Shown: in pieces, positions 49,417 through 58,748 of the stretch | Position numbering within the stretch: the stretch's first letter is position 1 | How the letters are laid out: each line of letters begins with the position of its first letter | From: CAWAMR01 sp963783095 | Lineage (GTDB): Bacteria > Planctomycetota > Planctomycetia > Gemmatales > Gemmataceae | Direction of reading: 5' to 3' | NCBI GenBank assembly: GCA_963783095.1 | Contig: CAWAMR010000016.1 | Location: 62,001-126,000 of the forward strand | DNA length: 64,000 bases | Translations under genes and position numbers: made by a program | Notes under the pieces: generated by a model | Database searches by the model: none | What the model was told of the DNA's origin: nothing | Seen by the model: the letters and a program-made list of their open reading frames with translations, nothing else

Positions 49417-50301
49417 TCGGCCCGCAAGGGTTGTTGCTATTACGTCGATCAGCCCCGATCGTTGGGTTCTGCGACTCAACTCCTGGTTGGAAAGCGCGGG
49501 GTCATTTGGCAAACTGCGCCGGTGCAGATGGCGCAGCTCATAACCGAAGTCGCGCAGGTAATTCAACACTTCTTCCGGCTCAATACCGCCGATATTCTCG
49601 AGAAGGGTCGGGCAGAATTCAAACACGATTGCGGGACGGGATTCACGCAGCACTCGATTCATCCCGCGCAGAGCACGCAGTTCCGAGCCTTCAATGTCGA
49701 TCTTCACGACATCGACTCTCTGCCCTGATGGGATCAAGGAATCGATCGTCACCGCGTTCACGATCGTAGGCTGACTAAAACTCTCCGGCTCATGCTTGAT
49801 CCGCTGTTGAAGGTAATCATTAACGAGCATCCCGTTCCCGGTGCCCGGCGTCACACAGAACTGAAGTCTTACCTCCCTTTCCGCGACAGCAGTTTCATGC
49901 AAAACAATGTTCATCATCTGATTGGCTGCAATGCTCGCCCGGAACAGCGTGTTATTCTCCGGACTCATCTCGACCGCGACGACCGATCCCGACGGGCCGA
50001 CACAGCGGGACGCGAACAGCGAGTGATAGCCGATGTTGGCTCCAATATCGAGTAATGTGTCACCCGGTTTCAAGAGCGTCTTCAATGCTGCTTGGATGTG
50101 TGTTTCGTATTGACCATGATCCCAGATTATCCGACCAATTTGCGTATCGAAGGGATCGACATAAATCTGAAAATCGCGCAGTTGCAGCAATTGGCCGGTA
50201 ACACAGTTGCTCAAATGACGGGGTTTACCGACCATGCGCCGGCGACGAGCCACAGGACGCAGTTTGAGAAACTGTGAGATTTGCTGAAGCATCCAGCGCA
50301 T
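49381..50301 (-). CDS. FkbM-family methyltransferase
   Basis: 306 residues. SAM-binding motif I is LLDIGANIGYHSLFASRCVG, followed by VVAVEMSPEN; the FkbM signature continues with VDVVKIDIEGSELRALRGMN and PAIVFEFCPTLLENIGG. FkbM enzymes methylate hydroxyl groups on sugars or polyketides; here the acceptor is unknown, perhaps surface glycans. The ATG at 50301 after GGGAAAGGATC was chosen over an upstream in-frame start without ribosome site. Tail-to-tail overlap with the ABC permease gene. Confidence 0.88.
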   Translation of the reverse strand: MRWMLQQISQFLKLRPVARRRRMVGKPRHLSNCVTGQLLQLRDFQIYVDPFDTQIGRIIWDHGQYETHIQAALKTLLKPGDTLLDIGANIGYHSLFASRCVGPSGSVVAVEMSPENNTLFRASIAANQMMNIVLHETAVAEREVRLQFCVTPGTGNGMLVNDYLQQRIKHEPESFSQPTIVNAVTIDSLIPSGQRVDVVKIDIEGSELRALRGMNRVLRESRPAIVFEFCPTLLENIGGIEPEEVLNYLRDFGYELRHLHRRSLPNDPALSNQELSRRTQRSGLIDVIATTLAGRLPRVLASQPSS

Positions 50302-50521
50302 GGGGAGATCCTTTCCCGGTAAGATGGCGCATGGAACGGAGATACCCGGTTTTGGTAAATCGGGCAAGAGCAACCCGGAGCGAACCGAACATTCAAAGTT
50401 GAATTGGCCTTGAAGCACAGTCTGTTTCCATCTATGAACGCAGGCTCTCAAGCGTAACTGTCCGCGAGATTCTCAGCCCGACCGTCCCGGAGAACCGGAA
50501 TTCGATTGTGGAGACCCTGCA

Positions 50522-51139
50522 TTGTCGTTACCCATTGCATCCTTTTTGCCGTCGGATCTTGTTTTGCCCGCTCTGGTCTTTCTTGCCGAGTCGTGTGTGC
50601 TTACGCTGGCTACTTTGCGAACCATCGCTATCGCCCGAGGTAAGAAACTTCCCGCTGCTTTGCTCGGTTTCTTTGAGGTCAGCATCTGGCTCTTTGCGAT
50701 CGGCCAGGTCATGCAGAATTTGAGTAATCTGAGCTGCGCGGCGGCCTTTGCCGCCGGCTTCTCGCTCGGAAACTTTATGGGCATCCTCATCGAGCAGAAA
50801 CTCGCGCTCGGCAACCTCACCGTCCAAATCACCACCAAACGCGACGCGCGCGTCCTTATCGATCGATTGCGATCATCGGGCTATGGCGTCACCAAAATGG
50901 ACGGTCACGGTGCCACGGGTCCGGTCGAAGTGGTTTACACTATTGTCCAGCGCAAGGATTTGACTCACGTCGCCGACATCATTCAGAGGTTCGATCCTGG
51001 GGTCTTCTACGCCGTTCACGATCTGCAATCGTCAGCTGAGGGCGTTTTCCCTGAACGACCCACCCGAACCGTTATCCCGGCCGGGCTGCTGCGCATGTTC
51101 CGAATGCTGGCAACCAGGGGTAGCCAGGTGAATAATTAA
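50522..51139 (+). CDS. DUF5698/DUF2179 membrane protein (UPF0316-like)
   Basis: 205 residues. Three membrane spans near the N-terminus (LVLPALVFLAESCVLTLATL; LLGFFEVSIWLFAIGQVMQN; AAAFAAGFSLGNFMGI), then a DUF2179 domain with LTVQITTKRDARVLIDRLRS and VEVVYTIVQRKDLTHVADII. This matches UPF0316 proteins, whose cytoplasmic DUF2179 domain may bind small ligands. The start is a TTG; I see no ATG or GTG in frame before it. An 11-base hairpin follows the stop. Confidence 0.82.
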   Translation: MSLPIASFLPSDLVLPALVFLAESCVLTLATLRTIAIARGKKLPAALLGFFEVSIWLFAIGQVMQNLSNLSCAAAFAAGFSLGNFMGILIEQKLALGNLTVQITTKRDARVLIDRLRSSGYGVTKMDGHGATGPVEVVYTIVQRKDLTHVADIIQRFDPGVFYAVHDLQSSAEGVFPERPTRTVIPAGLLRMFRMLATRGSQVNN

Positions 51140-51142
51140 GGC

Positions 51143-51179
51143 TTCCCCAGGGTGCGCTGAGTTTGGCGACCCTGGGGAA
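51143..51179 (+). terminator. Hairpin after the DUF2179 gene
   Basis: TTCCCCAGGGT (51143-51153) and ACCCTGGGGAA (51169-51179) form a perfect 11-base stem with a 15-base loop, starting 3 bases after the TAA. No U-run follows. The remaining ~240 bases to the next ATG show no gene; a short CTCGAAGAGG direct repeat lies near 51226-51245. Confidence 0.6.
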
Positions 51180-51417
51180 ACGGCCACATACCCCAGCCTC
51201 TCTACCGCGACGCGGTTGACTTTACCTCGAAGAGGCCTCGAAGAGGTTGCACACTCAAAGCCCAGTTGGCTATAAGAGGGCTTTGTTCGCGCACTCCTTC
51301 AGAGTGCCCAGACCGAAGACGCTTCGCGTCATCCACCGGTTTGCTATAATTCAAACCAACGCCAGCGCTGTGGCAAGCGTTCTTCTCCCATCTTTCGAGT
51401 GCAAGGAGCAACAACTC

Positions 51418-53031
51418 ATGAAGGCCAAACCGTTCATCATCGCACTGTTGGCGATGGTAATGCTCTGTGCCGGCGCGACAAGCCTCCTTGCTCAAGCTCC
51501 GAAGGAAGCGAAGGAGGAGAAGAAAGCGGAAGTTGTCCCGACAACGATCAAGCTGCTTTGGCAGAAGAAGCTACCGCCGTTCGGGTTCATCGTCGACGAT
51601 GCCGACAGCGAGAAAAAATATGGAACCAGTCACGAATGGTTGAAAAAAGAATTAAACGAAATCCAGGACCGTTTGGTGATGAATCCTCACCGCTTTTTGC
51701 CGCCTTTTTCCCCGATCGCTCAAGGAAACCGGATCTTCTTGTCTACGTATTCGGGACTAATTGCCGTCAGCTTGATCGACGACAAAGTCGATGATTACAA
51801 GCCCGGTGAAGTTGTTTGGCTTGTTGAAACGGATCGGTCATTGATTGAAATGGCGAAGAATGATCGTGGCAGATCCGTGATCAACACTTGGAAAAATGAG
51901 GAGAAGACTTCTGATTGGATGAGAACTGTCTTGTACGATCACACGTTGAATGGAACGGTTGCCATAGACGGAAAACGGCTCAGTGTGCTTAATGACATTG
52001 GAATGCTTCCCTCCTCCAATTCGAGTATTTTTCGACCGTTTCCTTCCGCTAAATTTGCGTTTGGCCCTTTTGAAGGAATGGTGGGACACAACGAGGTCAG
52101 ACTCCTCGATGCCGAAAGCGGCAAACTGCTTGATTTGGTGGGGGATGATCTTTGGTCGAAAAGTAGGATCGCAGAAAATGATCGACGAAAACTCGTTAAC
52201 CGCCTTTTCCTAAGTCCACCCGTTTTCCATCAAAATCGCTACTTTGTAATCTCCGAAAAGCAATGCGAGTTAAGCCTCTATTGTCTGGATTCAGCCGGTG
52301 ATTTCGTCCACGCTCGCGATGAACTGTCCGAGAAAAAGGGGATCATCTGGCAAACCAAACTCCTGACAGCCCTCAAGAGCATTATCCTTGAACCGATGCG
52401 ACGAATTCACGCGTTGAATATCGTTCGCGCCGATGACATGCTCATCTGCCCGACCCATCTGGGGATTATCTTTGCCGTCAATACCAAGAAGGGCGATATT
52501 CTCTGGTCGTATCGTTACGCCGATGAGAAAGCCAAACGCTTCGAGGACTTCTCCACCACCTGGAAAGTCTCCGCTCCAATCGTCCTGGAGGATCGCGTTC
52601 TCTATGCACCTCCTGATGGCGAGATGCTGTTGTGTTTGGGCCGTAAGGATGGCAAAGTTCTCTGGCAGGTCGATCGAGGAACCGGTCTGTTCCCTGCTAC
52701 CGTCCACGACGGCAAATTGCTGGTCGTCGAGGAACAGTCGCTGTGGGCCGTCAACATTAAAGATGGCACGGAAGCCTGGAAGCAGCCGTTGCCCGGCTTT
52801 CCGGTCGGTCGGGGTGTGGTGGTGGGCACGCGCTACTATTTGCCGCTCGGTACGAATGGCAAGAAACCGCTCGATCCGCAAATTGGCATCTACGAGATGG
52901 CGGATGGCAAACGAGTCGGCACGCTGCTCGTTACAAAAGATACTCTTCCGCTGGGCAACTTGATCGTTCACAATGGACAGATCATCTCGCAATCGATCGA
53001 AGGCGTAGCCGTCTTCGAGTTGCCGAAATGA
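51418..53031 (+). CDS. Secreted PQQ-like beta-propeller protein
   Basis: 537 residues. Signal peptide MKAKPFIIALLAMVMLCAGA...LLAQ, then Lys/Glu-rich linker. The body is a PQQ/quinoprotein-like propeller with repeated trp-docking strands: KLLWQKKLPPFG, GEVVWLVETD, GIIWQTKLL, AVNTKKGDILWSYRYAD, DGKVLWQVDRGTG, VNIKDGTEAWKQPLPG. The metal-binding residues of true PQQ dehydrogenases are not evident, so it is likely a structural or binding protein. ATG follows AAGGAG. The next small secreted gene starts 16 bases downstream after its own AAGGAG, so the two form an operon. Confidence 0.85.
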   Translation: MKAKPFIIALLAMVMLCAGATSLLAQAPKEAKEEKKAEVVPTTIKLLWQKKLPPFGFIVDDADSEKKYGTSHEWLKKELNEIQDRLVMNPHRFLPPFSPIAQGNRIFLSTYSGLIAVSLIDDKVDDYKPGEVVWLVETDRSLIEMAKNDRGRSVINTWKNEEKTSDWMRTVLYDHTLNGTVAIDGKRLSVLNDIGMLPSSNSSIFRPFPSAKFAFGPFEGMVGHNEVRLLDAESGKLLDLVGDDLWSKSRIAENDRRKLVNRLFLSPPVFHQNRYFVISEKQCELSLYCLDSAGDFVHARDELSEKKGIIWQTKLLTALKSIILEPMRRIHALNIVRADDMLICPTHLGIIFAVNTKKGDILWSYRYADEKAKRFEDFSTTWKVSAPIVLEDRVLYAPPDGEMLLCLGRKDGKVLWQVDRGTGLFPATVHDGKLLVVEEQSLWAVNIKDGTEAWKQPLPGFPVGRGVVVGTRYYLPLGTNGKKPLDPQIGIYEMADGKRVGTLLVTKDTLPLGNLIVHNGQIISQSIEGVAVFELPK

Positions 53032-53047
53032 CCAAGGAGAACCCGCA

Positions 53048-53452
53048 ATGCTTTCACGAATTGCATTCATTGTCTGCGCTGCTCTGGTTTTGACGTTGAC
53101 ATCCTATGGCGATCCGCCTCTGGGTGCCAAGAACCCAATTCCCAATGACGGCCAAGACTTGCCCCTGGGGAAATGGAAAGTCGAATTTGCCAACGGCGTC
53201 GTCGAGACGGTCGAGGTTGGCCGAAGCGGGGCCGTCTACGTTGCAGAGCCAAAGCGAACCTCCACGGGCTTGGTAACTGTCAAGACTGTGGCGTTCGTGC
53301 TGGTCTTCGATGACGATCGAGTCGAACGCTGGACACCCGTCGGACAGCGAATGGTCGTCGAGCACTGGTTTCCCGGCAGCAGTTTTCCAAACGGGACGCC
53401 GGTCCGAGGCATCGCCGAGCAAGTGCCCAGCGCAGTTCCACCACGCGACTAA
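53048..53452 (+). CDS. Small secreted protein, unknown function
   Basis: 134 residues. Signal peptide MLSRIAFIVCAALVLTLTSYG, then DLPLGKWKVEFANGVVETVEVG and FVLVFDDDRVERWTPVGQRM, which look like a small beta-sandwich or lipocalin-like sheet; no family recognised. AAGGAG precedes the ATG, and the gene is 16 bases after the propeller gene, so the products may act together outside the cytoplasm. A palindromic repeat begins 4 bases after the stop. Confidence 0.72.
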   Translation: MLSRIAFIVCAALVLTLTSYGDPPLGAKNPIPNDGQDLPLGKWKVEFANGVVETVEVGRSGAVYVAEPKRTSTGLVTVKTVAFVLVFDDDRVERWTPVGQRMVVEHWFPGSSFPNGTPVRGIAEQVPSAVPPRD

Positions 53453-53456
53453 AAAT

Positions 53457-53541
53457 ATAAGTTCCAGGTTCCAAGTTCCAAGTTGAAAACACCAAGGATT
53501 GATGGTTTTCAACTTGGAACTTGGAACCTGGAACTTGGAAC
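53457..53541. repeat. Palindromic repeat, TTCCAAG family, copy 3, unequal arms
   Basis: 32-base perfect arms at 53459-53490 and 53505-53536 with a 14-base loop. The right side carries one extra GGAACTT unit before the closing TTAT, so the two arms differ by one repeat unit. Outer edges read ATAAGTTCC and GGAACTTAT. A further GGAACTTGGAAC follows before the next gene's GTG. Confidence 0.93.
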
Positions 53542-53566
53542 TTATGAAGGAACTTGGAACGATTCA

Positions 53567-55357
53567 GTGACAATAACGAACATCGCTGCCTATAAGTTTG
53601 CGACACTCACCGATCTGAAGTCTTTGCGTGCCCGCCTCATTATTCTGTGCAAAGCCTGGGGACTGCGCGGCACGATTCTGCTCAGTACCGAGGGGATTAA
53701 CCTGTTCGTTGCCGGCCGGGACACGGAAATCCAGTTGCTCGTGGCCGAGCTTCGTGCCATCGCCGGTCTGGAGAATCTTAACCCCAAGATCAGCAAAAGC
53801 GACGAGCAGCCTTTCACGCGAATGCTCGTTCGCATCAAAAAGGAGATTATTGCCTTCGGTGTCGAAGGAATCGACCCAGCCAACAAGCCCACGCCCAAGC
53901 TATCCGCACAGGAACTGAAGCAATGGCTCGATGAAGGCCGTCCGGTAACATTGCTCGATACGCGCAACGACTATGAAGTAAAACTCGGCTCCTTCAAAAA
54001 CGCTCTGGCCGTCGGCATCGATCATTTTCGCGAGTTTCCCGAAGCAGTTCGCCACTTGCCGCAAGAGTTGAAGCGCCAGCCGATCGTCATGTTTTGTACG
54101 GGGGGAATTCGCTGCGAAAAAGCGGGGCCGTTCATGGAGCGAGAAGGATTCGAGCAAATCTTCCAGCTCGATGGCGGCATCCTGAAATACTTCGAGGAGT
54201 GCGGCAGCGCTCACTATGAGGGTGAGTGTTTCGTCTTCGACCAGCGTGTGGGTGTTGATCCCAGCCTTCAAGAAACCAGTACTACACTGTGCTTTGCTTG
54301 CCTGACACCGCTCAGCGTGGAAGATCAGTCCGATATTCGGTACCTGCCGAACCAGTCCTGTCCTTACTGCTTCCAAACCAGTGAAGAGCAGATGGCCCGC
54401 ACGATCGAGATGCGTCATGCTGCCATTCGCAAAATCACGACGCCGTTGCCGGGGAGTCAGCCCTATGACAGTCATCGCCCGGTCAGCGTGCCGGCGCATC
54501 TCGATGGCCAGTCACCGGTTGATTTTCTTCACGGCATTCTTCGTCACGTTTCCAGGGAAGAATGGAGAGCACGCTGCGAAGGCGGGCTGATTCTGAATCA
54601 GGATTTTCAACCCGTGGGGCCGGAGCAAGTCGTTCGGGGCGGTGAGCGCTATCTGCATCGACAACCAGCCTTGATTGAGCCGGACGTGAATGTCGATATC
54701 CGCATCCTTTATGAGGATGAAGCAATCATTGTCGTGCAGAAACCAGCGCCGTTGCCGATGCATGCCAGCGGACGATTCAATCGGAATACGCTGCAATATA
54801 TCTTTACGCAGGTCTATTACCCCCAGTGCCCACGACCTGCACACCGACTGGATGCGAATACCACGGGGATCGTCGTCTTCGCGCGCACCAAGCACTTTGC
54901 GGGTTTGTTGCAGCCTCAGTTTGCGCGCGGTGATGTCGAAAAGGTCTATCTGGCCCGCGTGCAAGGTCATCCGCCCGAAGATAGCTTTACATCGACCGCT
55001 TCGATCAGCGCGGTGGCTGGCGATCTCGGCTCGCGCGACATCGATGAAGAAACCGGACTGGCTGCCCATACCGACTTCAATGTTCTCGAAAGATCCGCGG
55101 ATGGCACGGCTTTGCTGGAGGTTCACCCCCGTACTGGGCGTACTCATCAAATTCGGGTCCACCTCTGGCAACTGGGCTGGCCGGTATGCGGCGATCAGGT
55201 TTATCTTCCCGGTCAACAATTTGGGGATACACAGACCCACACCATCGGCGACGAGCCGTTATGCTTGCATGCCAAACACATCACGTTTGCTCATCCACTG
55301 ACCAGGGAGCGGGTCACATTCAAGGCCGATTCGCCGGGTTGGGGTGTAGATCGATGA
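53567..55357 (+). CDS. trhO: Fusion of TrhO (tRNA U34 hydroxylase, rhodanese-like) and RluA-type pseudouridine synthase
   Basis: 596 residues, intact. Residues ~1-300 are TrhO/YceA: N-terminal ferredoxin-like part (GTILLSTEGINLFVAG), rhodanese domain with LLDTRNDYEV and active-site VMFCTGGIRCEKAGPFM, then a zinc-like Cys region (CFACLTPLSVEDQ, CPYCFQTSEEQM). Residues ~350-596 are an RluA-family pseudouridine synthase: DEAIIVVQKPAPLPMHASGR, catalytic HRLDANTTGIVVFART, EVHPRTGRTHQIRVHLW. TrhO makes 5-hydroxyuridine at the tRNA wobble position; RluA enzymes isomerise uridines in rRNA or tRNA. A longer start would translate the palindromic repeat, so the GTG at 53567 is preferred. Confidence 0.9.
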   Translation: MTITNIAAYKFATLTDLKSLRARLIILCKAWGLRGTILLSTEGINLFVAGRDTEIQLLVAELRAIAGLENLNPKISKSDEQPFTRMLVRIKKEIIAFGVEGIDPANKPTPKLSAQELKQWLDEGRPVTLLDTRNDYEVKLGSFKNALAVGIDHFREFPEAVRHLPQELKRQPIVMFCTGGIRCEKAGPFMEREGFEQIFQLDGGILKYFEECGSAHYEGECFVFDQRVGVDPSLQETSTTLCFACLTPLSVEDQSDIRYLPNQSCPYCFQTSEEQMARTIEMRHAAIRKITTPLPGSQPYDSHRPVSVPAHLDGQSPVDFLHGILRHVSREEWRARCEGGLILNQDFQPVGPEQVVRGGERYLHRQPALIEPDVNVDIRILYEDEAIIVVQKPAPLPMHASGRFNRNTLQYIFTQVYYPQCPRPAHRLDANTTGIVVFARTKHFAGLLQPQFARGDVEKVYLARVQGHPPEDSFTSTASISAVAGDLGSRDIDEETGLAAHTDFNVLERSADGTALLEVHPRTGRTHQIRVHLWQLGWPVCGDQVYLPGQQFGDTQTHTIGDEPLCLHAKHITFAHPLTRERVTFKADSPGWGVDR

Positions 55358-55434
55358 GCTAAAAACTTCGCGAACGTCGTAATTCCATGAACGCAAAATG
55401 GACTCTGCCTGTCCGAGACGTTAAACTCATATCC

Positions 55435-57680
55435 ATGAACACAACATACTACTTCAGCATATTTTTCACGGCCCTCACATCTACTTTGTGCACGGCTCAA
55501 GAGAAACCTCCCGTGGATAAAAAGCCTCTGGACGCCAGTTTCCTCCGGCTCTATTCCGAAACACGCGGCTTCCTGCTGGGCCGGCCCGTGAATCCGAAGA
55601 TCACTCCCGATGGCAAATCGGTTTTGTTTCTGGCGCTCCCGAAGCCAAGAACCCAAAACGGAGCCTGTACGAATTCGACGTCGCCAGCGGCAAGACGAAG
55701 GAATTGCTCACGCCGGAAGCCATTTTGAAAGGGGGAGTGGAAAAACTCACTGCGGAAGAAAAGGCACGCCGGGAAAGAATGCACTCAGCGCCGGCGGGTT
55801 CGCCGATTATCACCTCGATGAATCAGGGCGCTACATCCTTCTGCCGTTGTCGGGAAAGCTGTTTATTTACGATCGCGAGAAATCGACGACGCGAGAATTG
55901 AAGACGGGAGCAGGCACTCTCATCGATCCGAAATGGGCACCGGACGGCAAAAAGATTGCTTACGTCTTGAACCACGATGTCTTCGTCTACGATTTGAAAT
56001 CGGACAAAGAATCGGCCTGTACCACCGGCGGCACCAAGAAGCTGACGCACGGTCTGGCCGAGTTCGTGGCCCAGGAAGAAATGGGTCGAATGAGCGGCTA
56101 CTGGTGGTCGCCCGATTCCAAATACATCGCTTACGAGGAAGCTGATCACGAAGGAGTGGAGATCTGGTATGTCGCCGACCCGACGAAACCGGGACAAACG
56201 CCGATGCCGCAGTATTATCCCCGACCGGGGAAAAAGAACGTCAGCGTTCGCCTGGGTATCGTTGCCGTCGCCGGCGGCGAGACGAAGTGGGTCGAGTGGG
56301 ATCGGAAGAAATATGAATATCTTGCTTCGGTGCGCTGGGACAAGCAGGGGCCTTTGACCATTCAGATTCAAGATCGCAAGCAGCAGGAATTGGTTCTGGC
56401 GCGAGTGGCTCCCGAAACGGGAAAGACCTCGGAACTGCTCGTCGAAAAGGATGCGGCGTTTGTGAATTTGCGGCAGGATTTTCCTCGTTGGGAAAACAAC
56501 GCCAGATCATTTCTCTGGGTAACGGAGATGCACGGCGGCCCGGCGCTTGAGCTTCATTTTGCCGATGGGAAGGTTGGGCAAACCTTTATCGAGGCTGAAA
56601 AAGGATTCTCGGGGCTAGTTCGATCTCGAATGACCGACCAGGGAGCGGTTCGCGAGATCGTCTTTGTTCGTGTCGCAAATTCTACGCGCAATTCCATCAG
56701 CGTTTTTCGAGAGTCTTTGCTGCGAAATCCCGGTTCTGAACATATCGAGGATAAGACTCTGGAACCAGGGATGCACTCGGCAGTTGGGGCCGACAAAAAC
56801 GATGTCCTGGTAATAACAGGTACGACAACCAGCAAACTCCCGCAGACGCAAGTTGTTGTGGGCGAGAAAAAATATACCTTGCCCTCCGTCGCCATCGAGC
56901 CTGACCGATCGCCCAGCGTGCATTTCAGCACCCTCATGAACGATCCTGACTTTCAGGCGGTTATCGTTCATCCGCGTGAATTTGATCGGACCAAAAAGTA
57001 CCCGGTTATCGTGGATGTTTACGGGGGGCCGCACCATCTTCACGTCGTCGAAGCGATGCGAAACTGGTTGATCCCTCAGTGGCTCGCGGACCAGGGCTTT
57101 ATTGTGGTGGCGATCGAAAACCGGGGCACTCCCGCCCGGGGACGAGACTGGGAACGAGCGATCTATCAGAAATTCGGCAGCGTACCGCTCGACGATCAAA
57201 TTGCGGGATTGCGTCTCCTGGGCAACGAATATCCAGCGATGGATCTCGACCGAGTCGGGATCGTGGGCTGGTCATTTGGCGGCTACATGTCCGCGCTCGC
57301 CGTGCTGAAACGGCCCGACATTTACAAGGCCGCCGTAGCCGGCGACTCCCGTCACCGACTGGGAGGATTACGACACCCACTACACGGAGCGCTACATGGG
57401 TCTGTTGCCGGAGAGCAAGAAGGCTTACGAAGACTCATCGCTTCTGCCGCTGGCTCCCAAGCTCGAACGTCCTTTGTTGATGGTTCACGGCACGGCGGAT
57501 GACAATGTTTATTTCCGGCACACATTAAGGTTGACCGATGCGTTGTTTCGGGCGGGCAAAGATTTTGAAGTGTTGCCGTTACCCAGTCTGACCCACATGG
57601 TTCCCGACCCCGTCGTGACGGAACGCTTGTGGACGCGGATTGCGGGACATTTTCAGAAGCATCTGGGCAAGCCGAAATAG
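55435..57680 (+). CDS. Prolyl oligopeptidase family (S9, DPP4-like), three frameshifts
   Basis: About 745 residues. Signal peptide MNTTYYFSIFFTALTSTLCT. Propeller of the DPP4_N type: FIYDREKSTTRELKTG, PKWAPDGKKIAYVLNHDVFV, GRMSGYWWSPDSKYIAYEEA. The alpha/beta hydrolase domain follows: VDVYGGPHHLHV, IENRGTPARGRDWERAIYQK, nucleophile GWSFGGYMSA, Asp in HGTADDNVYF and His in SLTHMV. It cleaves dipeptides or short peptides outside the cytoplasm. Frame changes near 55640, 55790 and 57345, with conserved residues on both sides. The ATG at 55435 begins exactly at the signal peptide; one at 55387 is also in frame. Confidence 0.88.
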
Positions 57681-57724
57681 ATTTTAGTGTTCAGTGTTCC
57701 GTTTTCAGTGTTCAGTTTTCAGTA
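57681..57724. repeat. GTTCAGT-type short repeat after the S9 peptidase stop
   Basis: Immediately after the TAG stop: TTTTAGTGTTCAGTGTTCC, then GTTTTCAGTGTTCAGTTTTC. GTGTTCAGT-like units occur four or five times, alternating with GTTTTCAGT. No inverted partner is seen nearby, unlike the other families. Its position at the gene end follows the same rule. Confidence 0.8.
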
Positions 57725-57786
57725 AAGACATGAGAATTGGAACCGACTCAAATAATGGCATTCTTTATTCCTAATCGAGATCACTG

Positions 57787-58620
57787 ATGAAACAGTCATT
57801 TAGCTGCGTGCTTTGTTTTGTTTATAGCTTGGCGACAGGATCAATCGTTGCTGCTGGAGACGACTTTCACACGCAGATGATGAATGCGACCTTCAAGGTG
57901 GCAAACGAGAAATCGACGGCGACTTGCTTTTTGCTCGTTCATCCGTCGCCGAAAGATCCCAAGAAAGAGGAATTTCTTCTCATCACAGCGGCCCATGTTC
58001 TGGAGCCTATGAACGGCGAGGAAGCGATCATCTTCTTGCGGCGGAAACAGTCGGAAGGAGTGTACCAGAAGATTCCGCATAAACTGGCGATTCGTAAGGG
58101 GAAAAAGGATCTCTGGACCCGTCATCCGGCCCGCGACGTGGCCGTCATTCCCTTTACTCCGCCCGAGTCGTGCGAAACCTCAAAGCTGTCGATCGACCTG
58201 TTGGCCACGGATGAAGCGCTTAAAAAGTATGAGATTCATCCGGGTGATATAGGCACTTCGCTTGGCTACCCGCATCGGGTCGAAGCGAATGAACCGGGCT
58301 TCCCAGTCTTGCGCACCGGGCCGATCAGCAGCTATCCTATGTTTCCCGCCAAGGCGAATCCCAACATCCTGATGAGCCTGAACTGTTTTGAAGGCGATAG
58401 CGGCGGGCCGGTCTATATTGCCGACCCCAACCGTGAAGTCGACGGCAAGAAGCAGCCTGTGAAAATGATCCTGGGCTTGGTGACCGGGCAAATGTTCCTC
58501 GATGAAGAGGTGAAATTGGTCTATCACACCTCGAAGACGCGCCATCGACTGGGATTGGCCATCGTCGTTCAGGCGAACTGGATTCGGGAAACCATCGATC
58601 GGTTGCCGAAGACGCCGTAG
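57787..58620 (+). CDS. Trypsin-like serine protease, secreted
   Basis: 277 residues. Signal peptide ending SIVAAG. The chymotrypsin-fold triad is visible: His in LLITAAHVLEP, Asp in ARDVAVIPF, Ser in FEGDSGGPVYIA. It therefore appears to be an active endopeptidase or a HtrA-like quality-control enzyme without PDZ domain. The TAG stop (58618-58620) runs straight into TTCCAAG, the edge of a fourth copy of the palindromic repeat family. Confidence 0.85.
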   Translation: MKQSFSCVLCFVYSLATGSIVAAGDDFHTQMMNATFKVANEKSTATCFLLVHPSPKDPKKEEFLLITAAHVLEPMNGEEAIIFLRRKQSEGVYQKIPHKLAIRKGKKDLWTRHPARDVAVIPFTPPESCETSKLSIDLLATDEALKKYEIHPGDIGTSLGYPHRVEANEPGFPVLRTGPISSYPMFPAKANPNILMSLNCFEGDSGGPVYIADPNREVDGKKQPVKMILGLVTGQMFLDEEVKLVYHTSKTRHRLGLAIVVQANWIRETIDRLPKTP

Positions 58621-58748
58621 TTCCAAGTCGAAAATCAAGCACTGCTTCGAGACACTGCCCGACCATCAATCATGAACTTTGGAACAATCGTCCGGCAAAG
58701 ACGTTTGGTTAGCAACTTGGAACCTGGAACTTGGAACTTGGAACTGTT
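58618..58748. repeat. TTCCAAG-family repeat, copy 4, asymmetric and partly coding
   Basis: Left remnant AGTTCCAAGTCGAAAA at 58619-58634; right tract at 58714-58745 with four GGAACTT-type units. The arms are 80 bases apart and unequal. The right tract lies inside the 3' part of the minus-strand membrane-protein gene, where it encodes QFQVPSSRFQV. Confidence 0.85.

Noticed and set aside
53483..53566. N-terminal extension of the TrhO-RluA gene (MKTPRIDGFQLGTWNLEL and on)
   Set aside because: It is a translation of the palindromic repeat; the conserved fold begins at the GTG at 53567.
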